From: Dryas octopetala
Taxonomy: Eukaryota; Streptophyta; Magnoliopsida; Rosales; Rosaceae
Length of the DNA stretch: 64,000 nt
Direction of reading: 5' to 3'
Assembly (NCBI GenBank): GCA_963921425.1
Contig: OY992837.1
Span: forward strand, 16,403,896-16,467,895
Part shown: positions 34,753 to 46,527 of the stretch, piece after piece
Layout: every line of letters begins with the position of its first letter
How positions within the stretch are numbered: the first letter of the stretch is position 1
Made by a program: the position numbers and the translations under genes
The notes under the pieces: model-generated
Database searches by the model: none
Told to the model about the DNA's origin: nothing
Seen by the model: only the letters and a program-made list of their open reading frames with translations

Positions 34753-35123
34753 CTTTCTCTTACTTTTTTTTGTTGTTGTTGGTTTTTCTCTACTAAAGCA
34801 GTGGAATTTATGATGGACTAAGAGTTTGAGGACGAGCATATATATAGTGGGAGAGATGATGAGGTGGTAGCAATTATACTCAGCATTATATAGCTGGAGA
34901 CTGAAGGTGTCAACGGCAGGCCTTTTGAATTATATTTTGGATATATGAATGCGTATGTGTCTACAAATTAAGTCTATGCTGAGTCTGCTGGATCAGAATT
35001 CAGTACTCATCTTTTTTTACAAGGAAGGGACAAATGGCCGGACATTATGCATGAGAAAAGCCTTTTATAAACGACAACGAAAGCAATACAGTTAAGCACT
35101 AAACGTTATTCGATCATCCTGAG
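34753..35123 (-). promoter_or_regulatory. Promoter of peroxidase A (D-like)
   Basis: The sequence is nearly the same as that upstream of gene D (60952-61330), including a TATATATAG box (34839-34847), the CTTTAGTAGAGAAAAACC leader (minus strand) and the tract up to TCATCC. It differs from the promoter of gene B. It stops at the hAT insertion, and its continuation resumes at 37711-37810. Confidence 0.7.
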
Positions 35124-35520
35124 TAGGGCTGCCCATTGGTTTGGTATTTACCGAACCAACCGATTATCGATCGAAATTTTTTAATTTGGTAAATCGATTT
35201 TAACAAGCCGAAAATCGAAAATCCGAAACCAAAAAATTACCGAAAAAGTTTGTTTGGTTTTGGAAAAAATCGAAAAAAGTTGGTAAACCGACCGATTACC
35301 GAAAATTATGACCGAAAGCAACCGAATCGATTATTACCGAAAAAATCGAAATATATACCGAAAAATTTGAAACAATTACTGAAATTTAGTTATATATATT
35401 TATATGTTATATTATTACATTAATAATTTAATATGGTTAGTATATGGTTATATATATTTATATGTATTATTATTACATTAATATGCTTAGTATATAGTTT
35501 ATATAGTATATAGTTTATAA

Positions 35521-35921
35521 CAGGCTCCTTCTATTGAGGTATACTTCAACTTATTTATGTTGAGATATGACCTTGTTGGGGCCCACACGAGTCGTTTTGT
35601 GTCGATCCGAACCGTTCGCAAGGATCATCTTCATTGATAGATCATCCTTGCAAAAAATTAGCCAAATCGGAAATCATTTGGCTATTTAACTTTGATCAAA
35701 CAAATGAACGGTTTCATCGAAAATATTTGGTTCGTCCATTTATTTGATCAAAGTTAGATAGGCAAATGATTTCTGATTTGGCTAATTTTTTGCAAGGATG
35801 ATCTATCAATGGAGATGTAAAAATTGAACGATTCGGATCGACACAAAACGACTCGTGTGGGCCCCAATAGAGTATACCTCAACATAAATAAGTTGAGGTA
35901 TACCTCAATAGAAGGAGCCTG
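35521..35921. mobile_element. Foldback MITE with conserved core, nested in hAT
   Basis: The left end CAGGCTCCTTCTATTGAGGT is mirrored exactly at the right end. The flanking 10-mer TAGTTTATAA (35511-35520, 35922-35931) is a probable target duplication, though the host region is itself made of such repeats. The inner arms hold GGGGCCCACACGAGTCGTTT and the family core (GATCATCCTTGCAAAAAATT and GCCAAATCGGAAATCATTTG). Confidence 0.8.
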
Positions 35922-36790
35922 TAGTTTATAATACCATATAGTTTATATAAATGTATAGTTTATAACTTTACTAACTTTATATAGTATATAATTTATAACT
36001 CTATATAGTATATAGTACAAAGTATAAACTACTTATATAATAATGTTTTAATATATAATTTTAGTTATACTTATACCCTATATAATAAAATTACTAATTA
36101 GTACATAGTTTTAGACTTTTAGTTAATTATAACTTATAGTTTTAGACACTTTACCTTATATATTATATATTCTCTATAGTCTATACACTTTATCTTATAT
36201 CCTAAACTTAAAACTTAAAAGTTAAATACACTAAACTCTATTAATATCTTATACACTATAATTAAAAGTTAAAACTTAAAACTTAAAACCTAATTAAGCA
36301 TACAATTTTAATTTCTAAACACTAAACTCTATACACTAAGTCTATTATTATTTATTAATTACTCTATAATGTTATATATACCTAACATTGTTTATGTATA
36401 TAATATATAGTTATATATAAAGTTATAAACTAATTAGTACTTAGTAGTTACTATAATTTGATAGTATATAGTTTATAATACTATAAGACTATAGTTTATA
36501 TAATTAATAGTATATAATATAGTATACAGTTTATAATACTATAAGACTATAATTTATATATTTGATAGTATATAGTTTATATAATTTATAGTATATAGTT
36601 TATAATACTATAAGACTATAGTTTATATATTTGATAGTATATACTACATAGTTTATAATACTATAATTTATATATGTAACATATATAACATATAACATAT
36701 AGTATTATAGTCTTATATTAGGGTTTAGTATTATGGTATTATAGTCTTATACTATAGTTTATATTAGGGTTTAGGATATTTTTAATTATT
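35922..36790. repeat. AT-rich array of TAGTTTATA-like units
   Basis: About 850 bp made almost only of variants of ATAGTATATAGTTTATA and TATAATACTATAAGACTATA. It lies inside the hAT element. No coding capacity. Confidence 0.7.
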
Positions 36791-37810
36791 TATTTATATA
36801 GAAATGTATTACATAAATTAAAACAACTAAAAAACCCCAAAAAAAACGCCAATCGAAACCCCAATCTTTTTATTTTCTTTCCTTTCTTTTTTATTTTTTT
36901 TTCATTTTTTTCTTTCCTTTCTTTTTTTTTTTTGCGCCCACCCACCCCTATTCCCCCCCCCCGTGACTCTCTCTTCCTCACTTTCTCAGTTTTTCTTTTC
37001 ATTTTTTTTCTTCTTCTCTCTCTTCCCTCTCCTTGTGCCGATCACCTTCTCTGACGAGAACTTTCTCGTCCAGCGGTCGATGGCGACGAGACCAGTCCTA
37101 AAAGCTTCCTCTCTCCCTCATCTCTTTTCTCATGAGCGTTGATTGCCCAGAATCCAGCCGAAAACCCAGAACCCGAACCCATAATCCGGCACTGTCGCCA
37201 GCGTTGACTTCCATTCCAGGCGGCGTCGAGCCTTCCCACCACCCAAGTCTTCTTCCTCTCGACGTCCTGAGCACGATGGTGTGCTCGGATTCTCCATCCG
37301 ATCAACCACGGCGGCGGATCGAAGCCAGAGATGTCGGAGGTTCCATCTCTCTTTCTCTCTCTACCTCTCTCAGACTCTCACTCTTCCATCTCTCATCTCT
37401 CTAACTCTCGATCTACCTCACAATCCTCACCCAACTCAGTCGCCGATCTGGAATTGCAGGTAAATCTTGTTTTGATTAATGGTTTTTCTGTTGTTTACTT
37501 GTGTAGATTTGGCACTGCAGGGCTGGCTGATTGTATTTTGTGATGAATACAGAAAATTGCCGAAAATCGAAGGATCCGAAAAATACCGACTACCGAAAAA
37601 AAATCAATTCAGAAATCGGCATCAAAATTGAATTACCGAAATTTTCGGTAATCGAATCGGCAAGGCCATTTACCGATTTGATCCGACCGATGGGCAGCCC
37701 TAATCCTGAGCAATCGAAGCTAGCTGGCATCCATTCCGACTTGGCGTTAATAACAATAATATTGATTAATTAATGCTATATATTGGAATTAACTCAAATT
37801 TCATTTTTTA

Positions 37811-37822
37811 TCTTCATCGATC

Positions 37823-37894
<72 letters not shown>

Positions 37895-39725
37895 AAGCAG
37901 TGGAATTTAAGGACAGTTGAAGTTGATGTTGATGTGTTGAGGGAGCATTAGCTGGAGTATGGAGACTGGAGACTGTAGGGGTCGACGCCCAAGGACAAAT
38001 GGACAAATATGGATGCATGATGAAGCCGATTATAATATTAGATATATGCTATCTACGTGCATGAACCTTCATGTTCAACCCTTCTATCTTTTTTATATCT
38101 TAATCGTTTAGTTTTTAGATTATTTTTAAAAATCATCCCTATAAAAAATTAACCGATTGAAAATTATTTGGTTATGTAATTATTATCATACAAAAATTGT
38201 TTTGTTATATAATTGCTATCAAATAAGCAGACAGTTTTGAAAACAATGTATATCAAGCTAATTAGCACCCTTCCTTAAGTGCATTCTCAACTTACATGTG
38301 GAGAGCAAACAAACTAATATAATTTTGGGATTTATGATTCAAACCCAGAATCTCTTGGAAACAAAGTTCTGATATTATGTTAGATAATTACTGTATAACA
38401 AAAATTTAAATTTAGAGAATGAGCCAATAATAACCTAACAAAGGGTTTAATTATGTAACGTAAAGCTTGTGTAGTTGTTCAGTTGACATAATAATGGAGA
38501 GGTTTCAAGTCCAAATATCGTCTCCCAAAAAAAAAAAAAAAATTAAAAGAAAAATAAAACTACCCCCGATAAAGCCAATATACAAACGCCCAAAGTTAAG
38601 CACTAAACGACATTCATACGAAAAATAGAAGCTGGCATCCAAGTCGGTGTTAAAACAACAATGTGACTATATTGGAATCATATATCTCACATGTTTGTAT
38701 TGTTGTATATTCCAGGTAAGTTCCATATAACGACAGTGGTATAGGCTAGCTATAGATGATAATGGATGACTAGGAAGCTGACCATTATAAATTATAAGAT
38801 TGGTAAAGTTTGTTGCAAAGAATGCTTACCGTATTCGTTTCATTATTTCTTAGTTGACAATGTGAGCTATAGACGTGAGTCGCATGAGGCCGGCATGCTA
38901 ATTTTGTGAAGGTAACCTTCAATCATCAACAGTGCTCCAACTGCATGCATGATGCATCATCATTTATTATACAACAAAATTAATTAATTGATTAATTACA
39001 CTAAGATTCATCCAATTATGGCATTGCTTACTCATAAAATTATTTTTAATTAATTGATTAGTTAATTAGTCAACTAAATTAAATAACTGAAAATAATCAT
39101 AAATTAATTGCTTTATAATTATATATGCATCATAGCCGGCCACATCCGGTTTATGACTTTTTCGAGACCGGGACAAAATTTAAAAAGAGGCTTCTTTACA
39201 TATGCATACTAAGGGTGCGATTTGATCTGTTCAAATTAGTAATGGGGTTTATTATAATTAAAATAAAAATTTTGATATTTTTTGATTTCGGTAAAGCTTT
39301 AATATCGATCTTCAATTTTCAGTAATATTTTGACAATATTTTGGTATTTAATATTTTTGGTTCATTTTCATTATATCTTTGATTTATTTCAGTTTATTTA
39401 TAGTGATACTAATTCTATTACAATATAAATTACAATTTAATGAAATCTAATGCAAAACCTATAATTAATGTTTGATGAATATCTATTCAAGAAATTTATA
39501 AAACACTTTATTATAACTTTTACACATATAAAAATTAATTAATTTTGTGACAATACTACTTAAATATATTAGGGAACAAACACTTTTAATTTAAATATAT
39601 GTAATTTTTCTATTACAACATATATATAAGTAAAATTTGAATAACTTAATTTGTTAATAGTAATACTTGTACTAATACTATATAGTAATATATAATAGTA
39701 CTAATAATGTATATATAATAATATT
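37811..39725. repeat. Segmental duplication unit 1, right part (B-type upstream region)
   Basis: It aligns with 50149-53138 upstream of gene B, including AAGGACAGTTGAAG, the TTAAGCACTAAACGACATTC tract and the CTAATTTTGTGAAGGTAA tract. It lacks the solo LTR at 51575-52215 and a segment of about 230 bp after it (about 52268-52500). The copy ends abruptly at a TATT microhomology (39722-39725) joined to the inside of an LTR. It contains a degenerate foldback-core piece (38081-38240). No gene. Confidence 0.85.
37825..37890. repeat. CT microsatellite next to an orphan B-type start codon
   Basis: A run of about 33 CT units. Just left of it, at about 37809-37817, TTATCTTCAT reads ATGAAGATAA on the minus strand. 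That is the first codons (MKI) of a B-type peroxidase, followed upstream by the B-type promoter. The rest of that exon is missing. Confidence 0.75.
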
Positions 39726-42700
39726 TCCTTATGCTTATGCAATTTCCGTGTATTTTGGATTGTTTAAGAAAACCATCTTGTTCTTTGAATTTATTTTATG
39801 TTATGTTATTTTACTTTAAGCTTTATTTTAATTTCATGTTGCTCTTTTATTTACATTTTGGTTGTTCAAAGTCCTAGTCAATCTGTAACACCCTGGATTT
39901 TTGCAATCCAATCGTGTTTTGACACGTGTTTTCGAATTTCTTTTGTATTAAGAAACTTAAGATTTCTTAAAGGGAATGGAGTTTCATTTGTTTTGAGTAA
40001 CTAACTTATACCAGTAGAAGTTTAGAGTTGAGCTCTAGTACCCTTGAGTGTGATTTTGATGATTATCAAGTTGAAATTAATTTTTGAAAATTAAATTCAT
40101 TGGTGTTGGATTTTTTGTAATTTTTCTGGAGATCAATTTTTTTTTTTTTTTTAGGTTACAGGAAATTAGGATTAATCACTACGAGTTCGTAGGATTTTTT
40201 AGGGAATGTTTTTAAGTCTCGAGCTATTTTTGGTGATTTAAGGAAGTTTATGAAAATAGGAAAACAAAAGAAATGGATTAAATAGCTGACTGGGCAGACA
40301 GCTTGACGCGTGGCCCACTCCAATTGGCGGAGAGCTAGGCACTGACGCGGGGACACTCGCACAGAAGCTTCTGGTACACCGCATCACACCAAAGACGCCC
40401 TCATTCCATCCCAATCGTTCGCCTTCATTAATTGGGTTCTAATCTGGGCCGTCCATCCATTAGGCACCGATCACTGTAGCACCAGGTCAAGCTTGACCAG
40501 CATGTCTTTTGTGTGCTGACTCGTGGGTCTGTTGTGTGTACAAACGGGTTTTTAGTTGGGTTCTCTTGACCCAGTTCGAGTTTTAAGCCACTTTTGAGCA
40601 ATTTTAGTGCAATTTGTCTCACATTGGAAATTTACAACTTCTTTCAACCCTCTAATTCTTATAAATAGAGATCCTTGTCCCTCATTTTCACTTGCACCAT
40701 CAAGCTAGAGAAGTTAGAGCTACTCACTCCTTGGTTATTTGGGAGTCTCTCTAAGAAGAGACATACCAAAAGAAAATAAACTTCCCATAGTTTAAGTTTT
40801 AGGAATACAAGGAGGAGACCCTAGGAGTGGAGTCTAGCTTTGGAGGTCTTTAATCGAGTAAGTAATTTATTACTTCTGCTTTATTTATTTATTTATTCTT
40901 AGGCTTTAATTTTAGAATGTATGCTTAGATTAATTAAGTAAGATTTATTTATTAATTAAGCATGCTTAGCCTTATTTTTGGAGACTTAATTTTTTATTTA
41001 AAGGTAATTAGCATGATAGGATTAGGAAGTTTCAATTGGATTAATCTAATTTATTTCAAGGATTTTCTTTGAGTTAAAGTAACTAGTGAATTGGTTTGAC
41101 TTTAAGATAAAAGTTGAAACTTGTGAACCCTTAAGTAAACTTTAAAGAGAAGAGTTTATTCCACGTACCTAAGACTAGAAACGAGCGACGTGTGATTAAA
41201 GGAAATGTCATATCGTCATATCGTCTTCCCTTATTGTTAATTGTCCCTAACTTAGGGTTTGTTTTCTCTTCTTGTGTTTGTTTCTATCGGATTACCCAGT
41301 TACCCAGTTATCGAGTTATTAAGAGGTTAAGGTTGCCGTATTTGTCTCGTTACGACGGATTTGCCAAGATAGGACCTTGCACGAACGTGGAAGGCTTGTG
41401 GAAGAGAATACTTGAAGAGCATTGGATTACAGGTAGGGGGATTTATTCTACATTCCTGATTATGGACTTTGTGTGTGTATGTGTAGTTTTTAAATTGTGA
41501 TAACAAGCTATTATTATTATTATTGTGTTTGGTCTGAGAGTTTGGATAGCGTAGTACGTGACCTTGGGTTCAAATCCTTAAACCTTCTACAAGAATTGAT
41601 CTGTATATTATGGGGAGTTTAGCCAGGCTAACACGTGGTTACGTGTGTTTATGCGAAATAGGGACCCATGATTAATCAGGTGGCAGTGATACGATTTCTC
41701 AATTGCGAGTTCCTATTTTTGTTTACCGTGGCACTCTCGCTATGAATGCTATTTCTTTGATTATAGCTGGCATAGTCATACCTAATTTGTATCGACCATT
41801 TGAGTTATTGTTATTTATGAGTTTTTATGCATGTTTACCATATACTGCTGCAGTTGAGGTGTTAAATCGATTATGTGGAAATCTTTTGGGATTTTGGAAA
41901 TCATTTTTTCACAGGGAAATTTTTTTAAAGGTTTTCAAACCTAGCAGGGTCCCCTGAGGGAAGCTATGATCGTATGAGATGCTTATCCTCTACTCGCTTT
42001 GTTTGTTTTGTTTCTACTCTATTACTTATGTAGATTTGCTTCTTGGAGGAGATCTTGATTGAAGGGGTGCGCTGCTTGGATTCTCTTGTTAGGTGTCTCA
42101 AGGTCTCTGTTATCATGTCTTTTGCTATCGTAGCAGTTTTTGCTTTCCCATGTGTGTTTTACATTGGGAATCCTTTTGAAACAATGTTACTGTGTAATTT
42201 TTGTGGGTTTTACTTATACTTTGGTACGTAATTCCCTTTCTGGAGTGTTGATTTAACAATTTCACCCTAGTAGGTTGGTTAATCTTTATTTTGATCTTAT
42301 CATTTCTTTAAAGATCTTATTATGTAATGAGTACTCTGATCCAATCCGATCCATTTAAATTATAAAAGGCTCAACATTTCTTGAGCGTCTTGGGAGATTA
42401 ACGCCAGTGGTTTGGTATTGATTTCTTAGGACACACAGGAAAGGTGCCTTTGTCGCATACCAGGGGTTCGGGTTGTGACAGATCTAGGCAAGAAAAAAAT
42501 CTAGATAGGCTTTTCTCGTTCCTTTCCTATCGCACAATCGTTTTCTTTTAGAAGTTTGATTTCTATTTAGAGCAATGCATTTATTTTATTAAAGTTTTCA
42601 TTTACTCTTTTTTCTTTTCTGCTTCTTAAAGCCGAATAGTGGCACTTCCGTGTAAGGTTGAAACCTCTCTTCATAGACCGCGGGATGTGTTTTGACTAGA

Positions 42701-42742
42701 TGCTCGGCCCTCGATGTGGCCGAGCATTTTTGTGTCGAAACA
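39722..42742 (+). mobile_element. Truncated 5' LTR of a non-autonomous LTR element, split by another LTR
   Basis: 39722-39883 plus 42481-42742 equal the last 420 or so bases of the 1.2-kb LTR at 23382-24579, ending GTGTCGAAACA at 42742. The first 780 or so bases are missing, because the duplication joint at 39722-39725 cuts into the LTR. The rest is interrupted by the solo LTR at 39884-42480. The internal region starts directly after it. Confidence 0.8.
39884..42480 (+). mobile_element. Solo LTR of about 2.6 kb (long-LTR Gypsy type)
   Basis: It begins TGTAACACCCTGGATTTT and ends GGGTTCGGGTTGTGACA, with TG and CA borders. It has TATAAATAG at 40660-40668 as a likely promoter, followed by a plausible transcript start region. 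It interrupts the older LTR: the intact sequence at 24307 is AGTCGATCTAGGC. The flanks are AATCT on the left (overlapping the first T) and GATCT on the right, a 4 of 5 match. Length and termini resemble LTRs of Tekay/Del chromoviruses. No open frame in it is convincing, and no internal region remains. Confidence 0.75.
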
Positions 42743-44067
42743 GTTTTGGCACGCTGAGTGGGACTCAAATGAACAACCAATGGCAATATTCCTACAATTC
42801 CTACGAGCCGATATATACCTATCCCGACTCTGATGATAACCAAAATGATTTTGGCGGTCATTATGAGCTAGATGACACGGCCGATGACGATTCTCTCGGC
42901 TACAATGGTAACCAAAATGATTTTGGCGACCTATGAGCTAGACGACACGGCTGATGAAGATTCTCTCGGCTACAATGGCAACCGATATGATTATGATGAC
43001 TATTATGGGGATAGTGGCACGGCCGAGGGGCAATACACCCACATTTTGGCTATTCTCACCCATACGACATGACTGAGGACAATTCTCTCGGCTACAATGG
43101 CAACCAATATGATTATGATGAGTATTATGGGGATAGCGGCAAAGCCAAGGGGCAATACACCCACATTGAACCCCACGGCCAACATCATGGCTATTCTCAC
43201 CCATATGGCTATGTTGACACACATGGGGGGCAATATAACTTTTTTCAACCCTAGTGTCAATATTCTCGACCAACAAAGGTTTCTAGAAAAATTGAATAAG
43301 CCATGAAGATGCTCAATGAGGTGCAGGAAAAGCTTCTCTTGTCGATGGAATCCGTGTGCTCGGGAGTGAAAGAGCATTTGGTGAACCAAACAACCCTTTT
43401 GGAGCACATGCTTAACCTGCAGCCAATATGTGGTAAAACCTTGCCAAAAACTCATGTTGAAAATGAGCCCCCACCTCCCCCACATAAGAAGAAAGAAGAA
43501 AGATTGGAGGAAGTAAGTAAAGAAAAAGTTTCGGAGGGCCAAGAAGAACTCAAGGAGAAAGAGATTTGTGCCCAAAAAGTCATCTCTTTTGAAGCCAATA
43601 TTAATATAGAGCCAATCTCTAAGTCATGCAAAGAGAAAAGTGTTTTAGCCTTAACAAAAATGGAACCAACAAAAGCTCAACTTTTTCATGAAAATGAAAA
43701 TGGTTGACAAAAAAGATACCAAAAATTGTGCATCAACCACAAAATTCGACATGATGGTCGGAAACAAAGCCGATTTGAAAAATTGATTTTCGGCTTAAAT
43801 CACAAAATTTAATTTGGAGGCGATATATGGTGGGTATGGCACACTTGGGGGGCAATGTTTTTTGGCCTATTTGAAGGCCGAAAAATATAATTTTTGCAAA
43901 AAAAATCACCTTTGTTCGTTGTTTCACGGCCCACAAAAAATCAAGATTCAAGCCGAAGGTGCAAATAGATTAAGGCCAGGAGTGAAACATGGCTGACCAC
44001 TCCCACATTCTCATGCTTAGGTAGCCTATTTCTCTTATATATATATTAGACAAAATGGGAAATTTGT
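42743..44067 (+). mobile_element. Internal region of a non-autonomous LTR element
   Basis: A primer-binding-like stretch (TTTGGCACGCTGAGTGGGA) follows the 5' LTR, and a purine tract (CAAAATGGGAAAT, 44051-44063) precedes the 3' LTR. Between them are broken open frames. The first part repeats acidic, tyrosine- and aspartate-rich units (SLGYNGNQ, YDYDDYYGDSGTAEGQYTHI) three times, with frameshifts. The second (43303-43707, 134 codons) has a charged, coiled-coil-like stretch with PPPPPHKKK. There is no protease, reverse transcriptase or integrase, so an autonomous relative would be needed. The proteins resemble nothing I can name. Confidence 0.7.
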
Positions 44068-45594
44068 TGTTAGCCGTGACTTATGAGAACTGGAAGTTGG
44101 AGGATGGCTTTGAGGTTGTTAATTTTCACTCACATTAGGCCAAACATGAGGTTAAGCATAAGTCGAGTTCCTAAGGCCATCGAACCAGACACTTTCAATC
44201 GAGAATGCTAAATTCGTGCATGATTTCGGCCGAGAAGCTTAACGGCGGAGAAACTTAATGACCGAGATAACGGTTGAGATAATGGCCGAGATAATGGTTG
44301 AGACAATGAGGGGCATGCCGAGTGACCGAGACGGTTCACGACCGATAATTATTTCTGCTAAGGCCGAGCATCAACAACGGCCTAAGGAGAGGAACGAGGA
44401 TCGAAGGCATTTTTAATTCCTTAAGCCTTCAGCTAAATGAACCGAAGCTCAAGGAATTAGGGGGCAATGTTTATACCCTCCCAAAATGGGTCATGGCCAA
44501 CGTGAATAGTTATTGGGCTCAAATTGGTGTCCTTACTATCCTAGCTTATTTCTAGCTCATTCTTGCGCACATGGACATCTTTTCACCACTCAAAGTATAA
44601 GTCATCTTAGCCAAACATGTGGCTGCATCCAATTGATAGACTTAGAGGCAAAGTAATTGGATCACTATAAAAGGAAGTTCACAAAGCAATTTCATGGATC
44701 ACTCTCCAACACACAGAACTCCAAAAACTCACAACAATATGAATCTCTCTTGCAAAGCGTTTTGCTCCCAATTCAGCCTAGTGGCTTTTATTTATCAAAT
44801 CTCTCTTTATTTTCATTTGCATAGCCTTTCAAGGCTATTTTAATTGTATTTCCTTATGCTTATGCAATTTCCGTGTATTTTGGATTTTTTCAAGAACACC
44901 ATCTTGTTCTTTGAATTTATTTTAGTGTTATTTTACATTAAGCTTTCTTTGAAATTCATCTTGCTCTTTTATTTACATTTTGGTTGTTCAAAGTTCTAGT
45001 CAATCTAGGCAAGAAAAGAATCTATAGATGGGCTTTTTCTCTTCCTATCCCATCGCACAATATCATTTTCTTTTAGCAGTTAGATTTCTATTTGGCGCAA
45101 CGCATTTATTTTATGCTTATTCGTAAAAATACCCCCTAAAACTAACTTTTCTTCTCACTTTGCCCCTTTAAAGTTAATTCTTTCCACTATGCCCCCCGAA
45201 CTTTACAAATGACTCCCATTAGACAAGTTCCGTCAACTGCATCCATTAGTCCGTTAAAACATCTGACCTGGCGCCTTTCGAACTTTACAAATGACTTCAT
45301 TAGACAAGTTCCGTCAACTCCATCCATTAGTCCGTTAAAACATCTGACGTGGTGCCTACGTGGATGGATATTTTGGTAATTTACTACCCTAAATGTGAGT
45401 GGGATTGACAACACGCCAAATGGGCGCCAAGTTAGACTTTAGTGGGTCCTATTCCCATTTAGCCTAGGGTTAAAACCATTTTCCTTTTTTCAGTCATTTT
45501 TCATTTCTCCATCTCAATTATCGATTAAATTTCAAAGGGAGGCTATTTCACCCACTGGTAATCTCTCCATCTTCTTGCATCCAAGTTTCCATCA

Positions 45595-46527
45595 ATGAGC
45601 ACCATGAGCCACCAAAGCAACATCAGTAGGCAGTGTGCAGTGGGTGCAAGGGAACAACCCATGCTCTGCTACTGTGAAAGAGTAGCCCGATTTGCCACAT
45701 CTTGGACTAACAAGCATCCAGGGAGGCGATTTCATTGCTGCCCACTGTGCTCGACTGTAAGTATTTGGTCTTGTTTTTTACTTTCGCTGATGTAAATGGT
45801 ATGGGTTGGGTATAATTATAAGAACAATACTTGGGTCACCCCTTGGAGGTACCTCAAGGTCACTCCACCCTCCCAAATTCTGATTTCGGCAATGGCGGCG
45901 CATGATCAGAACCGTTTACTTTTTAGATCACCTATTATAGATCTTCTCTGCAAAAAATAAACTCAATCGGAAATCGTTTGGAATGTCGATTAAATAAAAA
46001 AAATCAACGGTTTGGTAAAAAAATCACTCTTTAATTGAAAACCATCTATTTTTTGTATTTAATTAACAACAGTTATATAATCAAACGATTTCTGATTGAT
46101 TTGATTTTTTGCAGAGATGATCTATAATAGGTGATCTAAAAAGTGAACAGTTCTGATCATATACCGACATTGCCAAAATTAAAATTTGAGAGGGTGGGGT
46201 GACCTTGAGGTACCACCAAGGGGGACCCAAGTATTGTTCTAATTATAATGGTGAGTTCAGCGATTTCGTATTTGGTAATTTTTTAACTTTCGTCAATTTC
46301 GTGATATGAGGGTCAATGGATGTGGGTTCTTTGAGTGGTTCGATCCCGAAATGTGCAATTGCTCGAATACTATAATACAAGGAATGTTGAGAAGGATTAA
46401 TGCATTGGAGGGTCAAATTGCAAAGGGATGCCCAAGGGAGAAATATATGTGGTGTGGGTTGATTGTGTCCTGGGGGTTTCCGCTGATGTTATTTTGCTTT
46501 GGAGTGGCATTTGTTTTTGTGGAATAA
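45595..46527 (+). pseudogene. GRF-type zinc-finger and membrane protein gene, intron phase disrupted
   Basis: Exon 1 (45595-45756, 54 codons) ends in MLCYCERVARFATSWTNKHP then GRRFHCC, with a GTAAGT donor. The downstream part (to the stop at 46525-46527) reads NGCGFFEWFDPEMC, a polar helix and a hydrophobic segment of about 20 residues (GLIVSWGFPLMLFCFGVAF). It has the same plan as the 26601-27035 gene. The best acceptor (AG at 46309-46310) leaves one extra base before the conserved frame, so splicing there would give a stop after a few codons. A 418-bp MITE lies in the intron. It is either a recent pseudogene or uses a splice site I cannot see. Confidence 0.65.
45822..46239. mobile_element. 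Foldback MITE with conserved core, in the GRF intron
   Basis: An exact 9-bp duplication TAATTATAA (45813-45821, 46240-46248) flanks it. The TIR starts GAACAATACTTGGGTC on both sides and runs through GAGGTACCTCAAGGTCAC. The inside holds the family core (GATCAGAACCGTTTAC, CTCTGCAAAAAATAAACTC) in both orientations. The termini are unlike those of the other copies, although the core is shared. Confidence 0.85.

Larger units (their letters stand above)
35124..37702. mobile_element. hAT-type non-autonomous element, 2579 bp
   Basis: The ends are TAGGGCTGCCCATTGG and, reverse-complemented, TAGGGCTGCCCATCGG. An exact 8-bp duplication ATCCTGAG (35116-35123, 37703-37710) flanks it. Subterminal regions are filled with short inverted motifs (ACCGAAAA, CCGATTACCG), typical transposase-binding arrays. 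Inside lie a nested MITE (35521-35921), an 850-bp AT-rich array and a pyrimidine-rich plus GC-rich block (36890-37400). That block includes the CTCTCGACGTCCTGAGCACG module shared with MULE-like copy 2. No transposase is encoded. Confidence 0.85.
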
